Below, in pieces: positions 31,464 to 44,824 of a stretch of DNA of 64,000 nucleotides. How positions within the stretch are numbered: the stretch's first letter is position 1; the number at the start of each line of letters is the position of its first letter. The translations under genes were made by a program, and so were the position numbers. The DNA is taken from contig NC_045145.1 in NCBI RefSeq assembly GCF_008831285.2, forward strand, positions 14,090,040 through 14,154,039. The letters run 5' to 3'. The stretch is from Nymphaea colorata. Taxonomy: Eukaryota > Streptophyta > Magnoliopsida > Nymphaeales > Nymphaeaceae. The notes below the pieces were generated by a model, which saw nothing but the letters and a program-made list of their open reading frames with translations, searched no databases and was not told the DNA's origin.

Positions 31464-34400
31464 TTACGGTAGACCAGACTCTGCATGGATCCTCCCCATG
31501 ATTTGGCGCACTGCTGTCGCTATTTCATCTACAGATGCAACTTGGCAGTCTTCTTCCACCTTTTTCATATCATGAACAAAAGGAAAATTAATTAATCGAA
31601 TTGCCATTACCTCCTTAAAACCATACAGACACACACACACACACACGTGCTCATGAATCTAACAGTAACCGAGCTTTTGTAAAAGTTCAGTGCTGCCGAC
31701 AGAACCGGCTCTACAGTGAAACCCATTTGGCTCTTAATTTAGTGTAAATCAGATATTTCTGGGGATAGCCTGAAATGCAGGCTTTATTTGCAGCTTATGA
31801 ATCTTTTTTTTTCTGTTAAATCTACAAAAATATGTGCATGAGGTGGCAAATAATTTGATCACCTAAAAGGAGACATTCCTGATGATTCACATATATACTG
31901 TTTTTGTTGAAACTGAAGTGGGGCTTCGCTTTTAGAGGAAATGAGTAATTTCGGTAGATATATTTAGAAATGAGGGCATAGAAACGTCAAAATCAACTTT
32001 CAGGTGAGAAAGTAACCGTATTACTTTTTAAAAAATTTCATTTTCTTTAGCAGAATCTCATTTCATCTCGACCGACTAAATATCGACGGGAAGAAAAAGG
32101 CAAAAAGGTTTAAATGGGGGCATGGTGGAGTTACACCAAATACGTCAAACCCTTGTAAGAAGTTGATTAATTATTCTCAGCAATTAAAAAAGTTTTTAAA
32201 TTTAAAAAAAAATTACGAAACATGTTTATACAAGAAGGCATATTTACAAAATATAACAAAATAAATAGGTAAAAAATCACGAAAAATAAAGAACAGGAAC
32301 CATATCGGAACATACAAAATAAACAAATAATTGGGAGACTTTCGAAATGTTATGGCAATGGCATTGTGAAGAAAACGACCGCGTCGTACCATGGATTTCT
32401 CTCTCCCACAGCTGTGTCTCCTTTATTTATGTTTACAGTGACGACATGACGAAAAAGACGTGAAACCTTTGTTTTCATTAAATTTTGACACCCAAAGGAC
32501 GGGGTTTCCTGCTGCAGAACTTCCAGCTTAATTTTGAAACATCTATTACAAAAGACCAGAAACTAATCATATTTAATTAAAAGAAAAACACTGTCAGTTG
32601 TCCATGTGTGACTAAGGGCATGAAGGGCTTCGCCGCGGATCCGCCATAGATTTTTGAAGACATGGCTCTCTCCCTTTCATATACAAAACAAACAACAAAT
32701 GCAGACGCGCAAGATGAAGGGAGGAGCAGTGATCAAGAGGCACTACCTTGGCACTGATAGAGTAGAGAACCATATCTTCAATGGTGGTCACATTGAGATG
32801 AAGGATCGTGAGCTGCAGGCTTTGAAAGCCAGCTACCAGTTTCAGAAGCTGACGGGGTCGCCTTCTCGACAGTACCTTGAGGTTGGCATGGCTCTCTACC
32901 AGAGTGACCTCCACATCTGCAACCCCCGGCCTGCTGCTGCTGTTCTCCCGCACCGAGCAGACCTCGCTTCCGGCGCTGCAACGGCTCGAAGTAGGCAGGG
33001 TGGAGTTGTACTGTGGGAAGGTGAACAGGTCTCCGAAGGGAGAGGAAGCCCCACAGTGAGTGCTCCCCACATGCTGCTTGATCCTTCGATGTGCTTCCAA
33101 TGACTGCAGGAGTTGCTCGAGTTCCTTCACAAAATTTATTGCTCCCCCTACTATAGATGCCTGGTCTCCCTATCAGAAACAAAAACAAAACCCAGAAAAG
33201 GAAAAGAAATTATTAAAAGGCCAGAGGAAGTAATTCATTCTACAAATATACTCTGACTGGATCAATTATTTTGGCATTTAATGAGCTCTTTCAATATCTA
33301 GACCTTTTCTTATCATTTTCATTTACATTTGAGCTTGAATAGGACTCAACGAGTACGTTTATTCAGGAGTCAGGACAATGGGATTCGGGGAAAGATGTAC
33401 ATTTAACTAGGTGCGTACCCCAGTTTAACCCATTCTAGCAATTAATGCCCACTGCCATCTAAGGATTAGGGTTTCAGTTCTACTCACAAAGGTCACATTC
33501 CACAATTTCTTTTCTCCCCATACTCAAACCTGGGTTCTCGGTGGTCCCCTGGTGTTCCCTTTTTCTTTTCTTTTTCTAAAAGATATTCGCTTTTCGATTT
33601 TCTGAGAAAAATGTAATTGCAATGTAATGTTCCAGCATGCAGATCTTCACAAGGAATGAAAAGCTAGAAATATTGCTATCATATTATGAGCAACACATGA
33701 TTATGATGTCTGATCGATATCTACATGCTTCATCGTATATGTAGCTTGTGTATGGAGAACTTTCTAATATACCAAATTGATAGATAGCAGAATCTGATCA
33801 ATTCGAAGTCGATAAAAGGCATCCTCTGCTACAAGGACGACGACGGTTGCACATATACTACAACTGCATAAATAGCTACAAAATTTTCAAGAGATAGCCT
33901 GCCAATGTTCTGTGTGTAAATGAGAGAGCTTTCCCTCATTATCTTTACCAAGAAAATGTATAAACGCAACTGTACTGCTAAATGTCGACGAAGCAATGGT
34001 AAGAGAAGAGTCGGTGGGACAAACCCTTTGGACATAAGATGGAGGCATCAAAGACCGCAGTACAGCGAGATATTCATTCATCTGCTTTCGACGATTTCTT
34101 TCCACGGCAATGTGAGTCATCCTCTGGTTTTCCACCTCCTCCTTGTTCTTGCAACACTTAGATCTCCTCCTCTTTCTTCTTCCGACATTCTCGGCAGCTG
34201 CATCCTGCTGGCCTCCTGCTGTAGAAGGCCAGCCCACAAAATTGCAATTCTCCGAAGGAGACTGCAGATTCTCACTGCAAACAACAGAAGAAGGAGAATG
34301 ATCCCATTGCCCACCACCAACATATGCATTCATGCTCAACTGATCTTCTTTCTTGTTCAAGCAAAGAGAGCCGAAGGTCTCGTCCTCTGCTCCACCGAAA

Positions 34401-34489
34401 TCTGCATTGAAAGAGGCCGCCAATGAGTACAGATCCTTGCACCCATAGTTGAAAATGTCATGGGGGAAGCCGACTGCTTCAAGAGCCAT
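31464..34489 (-). CDS. bHLH transcription factor, subgroup Ia (bHLH94/bHLH96-like)
   Basis: Three exons on the minus strand, 34489-34025, 33169-32747 and 31559-31464, all joined in phase 0, giving 327 residues and TAA. The first residues [19 protein letters not shown] match the start typical of the bHLH94/96 group. After a basic patch (GRRKRRRSK, 103-111) comes the bHLH domain: basic region with the H126-E130-R134 DNA-contact triad, then helix 1 ([10 protein letters not shown]), the loop, and helix 2 ([19 protein letters not shown]) across the first intron, whose place between R155 and G156 is conserved. The C-terminal half has an ACT-like fold ([20 protein letters not shown]) ending in [15 protein letters not shown]. 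The triad predicts E-box binding, probably as a dimer. The same subgroup holds the stomatal factors SPCH, MUTE and FAMA, but this protein lacks their hallmarks, so its target process is open. The model has no visible defects. Confidence 0.92.
31560..32746. other. Intron 2 of the bHLH gene
   Basis: A 1.19-kb AT-rich intron between donor GTAGTG at 32746 and the AAAAAG acceptor at 31560. It contains a short (CA)n run near 31627-31645 followed by a CACGTG hexamer. Intron 1 (33170-34024) is also over 800 bases. I see nothing coding in either. Confidence 0.7.
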
Positions 34490-34541
34490 CCCCTTCTCTC
34501 CTTCCTTTCCTACTTCCTCTGCGGTGTCACAGACCGAGGAT

Positions 34542-34550
34542 TTAAATATA
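34542..34550 (-). promoter_or_regulatory. Probable TATA box of the bHLH gene
   Basis: TATATTTAA read on the minus strand, 53 bases before the start codon at 34489. Transcription would begin about 25-30 bases downstream, leaving a short leader. Confidence 0.55.
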
Positions 34551-34875
34551 GTAGGACTCTCTGTTCTTGCACCCTTTTAGCCCATGCAATGTAACAAAAA
34601 TAAATAAAATCAAGCCCAACAAGAGAAAAAGTCAGGCTGCCTTCAAAGAGAGATACCCTACAAGCCCACCTCCTTTCCGAAGAATTGCTCTCTCTCTTCT
34701 TTCTCCAAGGAGTGGAGGCCTTCTCACCATATAAAAAGAGTAGACTTGCCCCTTTCTTCTCCTTTCTCCAAAAAGGAACAGCCACTCCCTCCACATATAG
34801 AGATATAGAGAGAGACAGAGAAAGGGAGAGAGAGGATCGCCACAGAGAGAAGTGGTTAAACTACAGAGAGATCTG

Positions 34876-34881
34876 CACGTG
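34876..34881. promoter_or_regulatory. G-box (CACGTG) upstream of the bHLH gene
   Basis: A palindromic CACGTG lies about 390 bases before the start codon. It is a potential bHLH or bZIP binding site and could allow autoregulation. A six-base match is weak evidence alone. Confidence 0.35.
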
Positions 34882-36871
34882 GGAAGACAGAGAAGAGAAG
34901 GAAAGAAAAAAAGCCATGTTTTTCTGGTTTGCGTGGGAGAGAGGAGAAAAGGACGCACGAGGAAAGAGGAAGATGGGGTCTCCTCTCTCCTTCCTCTGCA
35001 TCGCCATTACATGACAAGGACCCTCGAGTAAAAAAGATACGTAAGGCCCGATGCAAAAAGGACCTCTATTAAAGGCTGACACTCCCCTGTGAACCCTATT
35101 GTAGACTCAGATTGGACAGCGGAATCCATGTGAAACCCTCTGGCCTCCCTCAATCATAAACATTGATACATGTCCTTCTCTCTCTCAACATGTGTATAAT
35201 GCATCATCTCATGTGCATAAACTAAAAAAATGTTATTACTAATATGTGGTCATAAAGTCATTCTCGGAGCTTCCTTCCTGGGCCCTTCTTGCACATTGGA
35301 AAGGAAATAAGTAAAACAAAATGAGGCAGCAGGGTTGTTGGGTGAGCCTGCTATTGGGTCGATTATGGTTGGCATTAGAAAAATCATGTAATAAAAGGAT
35401 CTAATCTCATGGGCCATCAGATCTAGTCGTTGCATGAATCCATGTCTTTTCAATATAAAATAAAAAATACAGCCTGAACCTGTCATTTCTCTCACGCTAC
35501 GTGATTCAGAAAGTGGTCCTGTCAAGGCCCGCTAGTATCGCCGAGTTTGTTTCTAAGCAGCGTTGGGACGTTAAGAGGTCCACAAATCGCGAGTTAGATT
35601 TGCTTTGATACCCAGCTCACGCTGTATGTATGTAGTTGCACAGTAAGGCCCATCTATTATTTGAAAATGGGGCCACGAAGCACTGGAACATAGCGGATTC
35701 CTCCTTCCTCAGGGAACAAAAAGACACTACCAAGACAAGGCACTAACCTCACTCTTTCTCCTCTCCGAATCATAGGGGTGGGTCTCGTTGAATCCCCATA
35801 TTGTCTCTTCTCTCCATGATTTCTGATATCGATCGACACCAACGGAGCCTGTGTACATATATTTGGCGAGAGAGGATATCCAAGTCACCGAGATGTTTCG
35901 TCTTAAATGCAAACACAGTGCAGCTAATGAAAGCGACTCCTGATTCGTGACAAATCTCTGCTTGTTTTCTTCTTCGAGTCATTGTCTCCCTTTTCGAGAG
36001 GGTAGCAAATATGAAGTCAAAAGGTTTAGGCTTGAACAGCTTTCATGAAAAGAAAAGCATCACCAGAACATGCTAATCTCCCTCTCACCGTTTCTCGCCC
36101 TTGTTGGGTTACACGTTGATCGAGTGAGACTGTGAGAAGGCAGTCCAATATATTAACATTGCTAGGCTGCAGATTTCTAGGTGATGAATAGGGTGGTGGA
36201 GTTGACACCACAGCCTTTTCGGTGGTGCTGGTGCGCCTGGGACGCCGAGCTGGTCGCTGCAGCCTGCATGAGCCTAACGTACGTGCCAAAAGAGAGGGTT
36301 GGGTGGCATGCAACAGCCCAACGTGGTTCCTTTTTCTATGGCAGGCAATCCCCAATGACTCAGATTAATTGGTTATCCATGAATCGGAGACTCAAAAGCT
36401 GTGGAACAAGATGTATCTGTGGAAAAATAGTGGATTGAGGACTTGAAATTCACGATCCCCATGTGATGATGAGAAGTCAGCGAACAAAAAGGAAACCCCT
36501 CTCTCTCTCTCTCTCCCGCCAACTTTTAGCAAGTTTTTTTTTCTTTTGGTCATACAATAAAGCAACCATCAGTGCTCCATCTCCTTTTGCTCGCAATCTT
36601 CAGAAAGACAGGAAAAAAGGTCAAGCTGCAACGGGTGGGTACATGATCATAAACGGAGGATTGGTCAGTAAGAATGGTCAATTGTGTCTGTGTCCAGGAT
36701 TTAGACCACCCGTTCATAACTAATCACATGAAGTTAAAAACCAGCTTCTCTTGGTCGCCAAAAACGGGTCATTGACCAAGCCTGTACACTGTTCACAGAT
36801 TAAGATTGAAGCAGCCGCTTTATTTTGCCATGCACATCTTCTTAATTTAATCCGTCGTGGCTTTCTTCTTT

Positions 36872-36993
36872 AAAATACTTCCATGGCTGAACTGAAAATC
36901 TGCCAAACTGAGAACGAAGAAGAGGAAGAAAAAAAATACTTCCATGGCTGAACTGAAAATCTGCGAAACTGAGAACGAAGAAGAGGAAGAAAA
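36872..36993. repeat. 61-bp tandem duplication
   Basis: Two adjacent 61-bp copies (36872-36932 and 36933-36993) starting AAAATACTTCCATGGCTG, nearly identical (the only difference I see is CTGCC against CTGCG). The near identity implies a recent duplication. Each copy contains an NcoI-type CCATGG. Confidence 0.9.
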
Positions 36994-37099
36994 AGAGGAC
37001 ACCGGTTGTGGGAGTACGAGATTCCAAGTTCGCCAGTCTCTGACAAGCGATTTTCCTATTCTTTCTAGTTTTCCGAGTGCGGGAAAAAACGAAAAAACA

Positions 37100-37570
37100 A
37101 AGAATTTGCATGGCTAGCTCTCCAACCCTTTATCATGGATCCTGTAGGGGGCTTTGTCGTCTTCCTCCTGGAAAGGCACCTGACGCGGGTCCCACTCCAC
37201 TTCTCGCCTACGTGTCAGGCAGCGGTGGCCACCGAGGGCGTGTAAGGGAAACCGCTGCGCCGGAAACCGCCGGGGCCATGGAAAGCGGGGCGGTTTCCTG
37301 TGTAGGTTTGGTGGCGGTCACATGGGGCTTCGGTGGAGAGAGACCGGCGGGGCCCCCTCGGCGCAAAGGGACGCTCTTGTTAGTAAGGATCGAGGGACGG
37401 AAGAGAGAGAGGGAGAGCAGGGAATTGTATGGAGATTCTCTGGAGAAGAGGGCGGTACAAAGAAAAGAGAGAGAGAGAGAGGGGGGACAATGGCGTCGGA
37501 GGGGAGCGGAGGGAAGGAGAAGGGAATTGAATTTGTCGCCCTCCCACCCAAGCAAGAATAGCTCCCAAGA
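37100..37570. promoter_or_regulatory. GC-rich block, possible promoter or leader on the minus strand
   Basis: This block is far richer in G+C than its neighbours, with CG dinucleotides retained and a long C/T-rich tract on the minus strand (about 37395-37500), as in plant 5' leaders. A TATTTAAAT at about 37608-37616 could be a TATA box for minus-strand transcription. No coding exon follows that I can recognise, so this may be an orphan promoter, a non-coding transcript or an unrelated GC island. Confidence 0.3.
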
Positions 37571-39427
37571 TATTCCTCCTCCTAGCCATATCTTGTCCCC
37601 CATCATTATTTAAATATTAGAATATTGAGCTCTCTCTCTCCCCCCATATACATACATAGATGTTGATCACAATCGTCTTCCTTTGTACATGTATGATGCT
37701 AGAACAGTGAGTGTAAGTTTCACGTGAAGTCTCTCCCTCTCTCTGTTCCTTTCACTAAGTACTCAACTAATTAAGCCCTCGCAAGAATGTAGGTTCATTC
37801 GCACATACACAATGTTTTGAACAGAGGTTGCCTGAGAGCGAACAGGCACTTTGTTTATCAATGCACATGCTCGTTTTTCACCAATCTCAAATGGTAATGT
37901 TTCTCATTATACCACGAATATGATAAAAGGCTCAAGTGTTGTTACACCAAATCAAGCAAAATAGCAAAAAGGTGCCCTGTCTTGAAATAGCGAAAATGTA
38001 CTTGTTTGAGTTTCAATCATTTTCATTAACAGCCCATTTTACGCTATATATATGTCTACCCAACGAGCTAAACATAAAATGCTTCACCTAAAGTTGTCAG
38101 GATCGGCTGATTCAAGAATTCAACTGATCTAATTTTATTAAATCCAATTTCTAGGATAAACCTTCAAATTCCATGCACTCTTAGTTTCGGTTATTACTTT
38201 CACTATTCCCAATTGAATCTCAAGAGCCTGATCTATTCTTTTAAGGGTTTGCCTATGTTGTTTGTAAAATGATATTTTCTTTATAGGACAGGTGTAAGTT
38301 TTACTTTCCAATTTTCAGGCAGATGTCAAATCCATTATTAAGGCATTTTGGCACCTTGTTCTTTATCTTTAATTTTACTCATCATTTTTGCCTTTAATTT
38401 GTTGCATGTTTTACATCCGTTGCTCTTAGATTTGTTTATTTGAGCATGAATTTGTTTTACGCTTTCTCTCTTTCCTTTGTGTATGGTGGCGTTAGGAGGG
38501 AGGGATTAATTTAATTGAGTGGTGACGGCAAGCTGAGCGACCATTCCTCGGTCAAAGGCCGAAGGGCAGCTTGCGTTGCAGCTAGCAGAGTGGTCGGTCG
38601 GCAGACGAAACACTACAAACTTTTTTCTGCTTAATCAATGGCCTTATAAAGTCGCCTGCTCATACGTTCTGCTCCTGCAAACGTTTATTTGGCCGTAGCA
38701 GACATCACCTTCCTCCCCTCTCCTTTTTCGTTTTCTCTCTTTTTTTTTTAATGGAGTGCTTAGCAATGATGGTCGTGATGATGCCACAGAAAGTAAAGTG
38801 TCAGCTGGGGAGTGTGCATTATCATGATCATGATCATCACCACCACCAACTCCCGCTTCCAGAGAAGAGAGAATATTGTTGGATGTCTTGCTTTTCTCGG
38901 GAACCAAACCTCACTATCAGAGAAAGAGATAGCAAGCGGGACAGATGCATGTGGACTCGAGGAAAAAATAAGTTTCGTCGATTTGAAAACTAAAAATGGT
39001 CCCTTAAACTTTTCACCAAACTCTGGGAGAAAGAGAGACAAAGATTCATGGGGGCTGATTAGTTTTAAGGTTTGTTTATAAAATTTAAAAAAAAAAATGA
39101 AACATAAAAAACATGCTGGTGGAAATAGGTCTCGTGGTGTCTACCGTGTAAAGAGAAAATCAGCAGAGAGGGCTGTTCTTATCACCAAAGACTTGACTGA
39201 TTAAAAAAAATAATTATTTCTTAAAACTAAAAAACAAATTAAATTGTCCCTTTTAGAGTTGCTGCATGTTTTAGCATACGTATAAAATATGGAATGGTCG
39301 ATGCGTGTATCGCTTTTTGGTTGCGCATTTTGCGGTGATCAATGGCGGACTGGACTCGATTTTTAGCCCCATCCATTGGCTGTGTCACACGATTCTAAGT
39401 CTGCTTCAAAATATTAATTTTGTCCTT

Positions 39428-39431
39428 TATA

Positions 39432-39481
<50 letters not shown>
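39428..39481. repeat. (TA)n microsatellite
   Basis: About 54 bases of TA repeat with two interruptions near the left end, followed by a (GA)n run to about 39498. Confidence 0.9.
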
Positions 39482-39483
<2 letters not shown>

Positions 39484-42400
39484 AGGAGAGAGAGAGAGTA
39501 TTGCACTCTTGGGATTTATCAGCTGCGATTTCCAGTTGAAGGTTAGAGTTAATTTAGATAAAAGATAAAGCCTTTTCAGTCGCAAATTGTAAAAAGGTGG
39601 GAGTATTTTAAATTCGAGAGACAAAATCGAAGTTGCAAGTATGTCTTGGTAATGGAGGCAAAGAGTACACAAGCCTTCTCTTTATTCTAAATGCCTTTGA
39701 TTTTTATGCCTTGGGCGTATCTTCTCCCACCATATTCCCCTCTCTCCGGTTCCAGCTAGCTACCAACTTACTCAGGCGTACTCATCGAACTATTCACGAT
39801 AAACTTTTTCTTCTTCTTTTCATCTCTCTGCAGATAATTATACATCCAAGAAATTCTAAAACGGTGGTTGATGGAATTTTTGTTAGGAGAATGCATGGGG
39901 AAGAGAGCAAGCAGTCTCCACAATTCGATGGCCAGTCATACAATGTCGACATCCATCGTTTTGCTTTCTCTCCCTTTCTTTCTCTCTCTACACACAGATA
40001 CAGACATATTTAAAGCTGTTTAATATGAAGTTACAATCATCTAACTTCAACTGAATAAGGGCACTTTCTTTTTCGAAAGCTTAAGGAATCTTAATTTGTA
40101 GTTATTTAGCTAGGTTGCTCTACAATAATAACAAAAAGAAAAAAGCCATGATTATATTTGGCTTTAGAAAGGGCCCTTATCATATCTTTCTGTCAACTTT
40201 CCCTAACATACTCAAATTAGCTTCATGCCAATTTTACATATCCACCAAAACAGCATTATCTGTCTTTAGTTATGAAGATGACATCCATAATATATATCAA
40301 GGCACATTCAGCTAGAAGAATTCACATCTTGCAAAAATATTCCTCGAACAATTACTGAGATTCTGCAGACCATCTACATTCATCTGTTTTACAACATAAA
40401 CTTCCAAATTTGAAAAAAGGAAAAGGAATCCGTCATCAGAACGTTCCGTTCATGAGTAATGATAAAGAGAACGAATTTTTGAGTCATGTCAAACAAATTA
40501 ATTGAAGAAAATGGAGAAAAGAAGTACAGATTGTAGGATTGATAATTGAAATGAACAAAATAGAAAAGAACAGGGCACTGTGGAGGCAGCCGGGTCCACG
40601 CGGAACTATTTTCAGCTGGCAATCACTATGCGGCAGATGTGCTTGGTATAATTTAGGGGAAGAATTAACGCAACATTTTTCAATTACAGGCCTAATTGCT
40701 GTCTGAATTTTCAGCAAGATGTTTGCAGTATTTTCTAACTATGCTTTTCATGGATACCCATCAGGTAATATCTCATTGCTAACTCGTTGATCATGAAACA
40801 AGGCTAGGTAAATATGGGCAAGTAAAAATAACCCGGATTGTTCCAACTGAACTTCAGAACTATCTGATACATTGGATGATGCACTGTATCCTGAAAGATC
40901 CTTTCAAACAGGATGAAATCAAATGAATTATTGAGCAAATTATGGACTTAACCCAAGTAAGGAACAGAAAAATGACAAAGACATGAGAACTCTGTTGCAT
41001 CAGCAGAATGGAGCGGAGACATGAATACTACTAAAACAATTTCACGTGCCCTTCATTTGAGCCCCGATGGACACAAACTTTCCTTGTTCCTCATCTTTTT
41101 CCTTTTCTGGTACATTTAAAGGCAACATCCCACTAAGCGTCCTATTGGAAGTGATCAATTGTCCCAAACATTCTTCAGTTCAAAGTTGCAACTTTTGCAG
41201 ATTAGCAAGCGGCCTATTCTGAAAACATGCATCCATGAAAGTTCAGAGATCTTTCCTTTTTTCCCTTTATCAAATCCGTATAAAGTTGAACAATCAATTC
41301 TACGGTTTGCAAGGGGGGCCTACATGGCCGGGACTGGGACACTGATGCATGAACCAAAAATTCCTAATGTTATCATGTTCAAAACTCACCATGGTCATCT
41401 TCCAAGGGCAAGGCAACTCAAAGACAGGGGGACCCATCCAGTTCTTACTGCCATCTAGCATGGCAGCTACCCATCACTTGGAAGGGCATACAGCAAGAGT
41501 GAGAACTGGAAATTCAGACAGAGAACGATGGAGGGAAGCGCCAAACTGGTTCCTGTCCCTTTGCACAATGAAATGTTGCAAGAAAGATTCAATCTTGAAT
41601 TTTCCGTTCTTGTAAAGATTTGCTTTGACTTAGACGCGAGTACTAGACCAAGACAATGACATGACAGGATGTTTTCTGCCGGTCATATATTTGTTTCTTG
41701 AGGGAAGTTCTTGCGGCCTCTTGCCGCGTAGGTCTAAAAATTTCTAAGCAAGTTAAAAGATCTTGATGTGTTGTGCTATATATGAGTTTTTTGCATAAAA
41801 TACTAACTAGAGACCGACGCAATTTCAAAAGTCATGGATACACGCTGCTACTTTCAAGCGTTGAGATCTACTTGTCTACAATCTCTTCCACAGAAAAGCA
41901 AAGAGGAAAAGCATGTACTGGATGATCAAGTTTGTATTCTTGTTCAGATTACTGAATTGGGAACTTAGTTGAGCAAAAGGATTAAAAGTGATGCTTTCCT
42001 TGTTTTAGGCATTGATCAAAGTGAATTAAAGGAAGCAGAATTAATGAGATCTAACTGCTTCTAAAAAAAAACGCAAATCCAGAAAAACAAAATATAAGTG
42101 GGAGCTGGAAAGCTGCAGAATAAAAGGACACTGCAGCTTTGTGATGCTTTATTCTGAGGTGGGGATAGTGTTCCTACGATTCACTACTGTTGCATGTTAT
42201 ATCACATCATCAACATGGAATAGTTGCAATCCTTATCCCAATATCATAGGACACACACACACACACGCTACAGTTCCTACAGTCAATTGTATGTGCAATA
42301 TTCCAGTTCAAAGCTTACAACCCAAGTTGCTTTGACCCAGTGTGATGGTGTTTATGTGATCAGCATGCCCAAAAACCTACAAATTGATATTCATTTGTAC

Positions 42401-42762
42401 TTTCTGCCATAGAAAGAATGTTTTCTTGAGCCCACAAACATTATGCATTTTTGTCATTGATTTTTGGATCGCAAAAGAAAATTTTGATACACGTTAGGTT
42501 CCATCGATTCAAAAACCAATCAGCTCCTGTGGATCACATTGTTGGGTTTAAAAAAGAAAAATAAAAAACATGGAAGTCAATTGCACGTGCAATGGACTGA
42601 GGGAAGTGTGTGTGTGTGTAATGTGTGTTAGGTAAACCCTGACAATTATCTATTCTGTTTTCATATTCAATGTACAGTGTACCATAGAGAGAGCCGGAAG
42701 GAGTGGTTGGAATCGACTCAATCGAGTCACTCTCTTTGATGTGTATGCGTATGTGTGCGTAC

Positions 42763-42900
<138 letters not shown>

Positions 42901-44491
42901 ACAAACTCAGATAAGAACGTTAACGGCAATACTTTCTAATAATTGTAAAAGAAATACGGTTAAAATATCCACTTAGGAAAATTCTTGATTCACAGACTGT
43001 AGACCGTGTTTGTCACATTATGACAGTATCAAGAAGTTTGGGGCTTCCACACTACATATCAATCTATTGCTTCAAACACCATATAAACTTTTACAAATAA
43101 CAGATTTGTCAAACTACTTGAGCAAAAAATGAAGAACGAGGAGCATCTTTTTTCTCAATGTATTGGCCAATTTTAAAACAAGGAACTAACAATTATTTTC
43201 ATTCCCCTCCCCGACGCAAATCAATCATTGCCATCTATGTTTTATTACACTCACAGAGAGGGAGAGAGAAAGATCTTACTTATTAGAAAAAACCAAACTG
43301 GACAAGGTGACAGATTAAAAACCATCACCAATCTTGTGAAGCCTTGTATTTCTGTACATATTCAATGGCTGGAGGACGAAATTTGGCCCTTTCTTTGATA
43401 AAGATGCTTGTGATCTCAAAAGATCTTGTCCTGCTTGCGTGTTAGTCTTCCAAAGAACCTTTATTTCTTTGTCTAGCATGCATAGCTTGTTAAACAACAT
43501 CTACTTTCCATTATCTATTTAGTGAGCATCGAGACAAAATCTGAGGTAGGTAAAATGACAAGACTTCTGATGAAGCATATCGTAATACAAATTTTCACAT
43601 TTTTTTACTTTCTTTGTCAAGCTATGCTTAAAATTACAGAAAAGTTTACAGTTGTAACCTGATGCATTTTATCATCTTCAACGGAAAAGAAGCAACTACA
43701 TTTGGCCACTAAGAGGGTCTTCAAAGAAGCTATTGTTAACTGAGGTTACTGCACCTGCAAACAACCATTTGAAGTGTAAACCTTGCTCTTCTTGTCTCAA
43801 AGATCCTACATAGAATAAAAAGCCAGTCATGAATTGGCGACCATGCCCCTACCTTATCCTTGTCGTGACAACATTGGAAATCTTATATTGGCAAAAGACA
43901 AAACAAAAGGAACCATTATGCAAGAACACGGTTCAGGTGGTAACCAAGAAATGTAATGAACGTACTTAGGATCAACAAGTAGGGATTACCAAAGAGTTTT
44001 CAGTCCTTTGTACACAAATAATCTCCAGGTGTTAGACTTGATAGTTGTTGGACAGCCTTTCGCAAATATCAAAACTTGCAAAAGAAAAAGGTTAAATATT
44101 CGAAGAAATACCTCAAACTCAGCCAAGTAAAAAGGTGGTGATTAGAAGCATCATATAATATGATAATATCAAATCAACAGAAGAGAAATTCAAAAGAAAT
44201 TATGAGCAAGATAATTAATCGATCCATACAAAAGAATAATTTACCATATCAATCAGCAAGGGATTACTCATGCAATTTCCATAGATTTATGAAAGAGTAA
44301 TCACTCTCCACATCCATCCATGACAAGCAGAAAAAAAAAACAGCAAGAAGAGAAAATCTAGACAGCACATACCACAAGACAAAAACCACTCCCTTGATGG
44401 GTGCAATTGATCATTAACATAAGATATGCTGTTAATCAAAATTATTGACAATGGATGAGGGAATAGAGGGGTTGTTCCTGCTTTGTCCATA

Positions 44492-44824
44492 TCATAGTCA
44501 CAAAAAAATGCATTTTTTTTAAAACAAGGTGATAAATTAAATTGTCATTTAAAACTTAAAAAAATGTGTTTTTTTAATGAAAGTTCATATTTTTTTACTT
44601 TTTCTCATTTTTTTATTTTTTAATGCCAAACAGTTTCTTTTTTATTTTCTATTTTTTATTTGTTGCAAATCTACTTTATCTTTTGATGTTTGTGTTATTA
44701 GTTTCTCACTTATTTTATTTTTTTCTCATTTTTATTTTTTTAAATTTCTAAAAATTTATCATATTTTTCCCCTTTTTTTCAAGCACGGAAGGAAAACCTT
44801 GCCGAAATGTTATTTGTGACTATA
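44492..44824. mobile_element. MITE copy 1 (TCATAGTCACA inverted ends)
   Basis: A 333-bp, very AT-rich non-coding element. The left end reads TCATAGTCACAAA and the right end TTTGTGACTATA, an imperfect terminal inverted repeat. It is flanked by a 7-bp direct repeat GTCCATA (44485-44491 and 44825-44831) that looks like a target-site duplication. A second copy in opposite orientation lies at 47166-47540. It has no coding capacity, so it would be a non-autonomous element. The superfamily is not assigned: the flanking repeat length fits a decayed 8-bp hAT or 9-bp Mutator duplication, and the ends do not decide. Confidence 0.75.

Noticed and set aside
37077-37613. 178-codon plus-strand open frame in the GC-rich block
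   Set aside because: Arg/Glu/Gly-rich low-complexity translation with no domain; the GC content alone explains the long open frame, and an equally long frame exists on the other strand.
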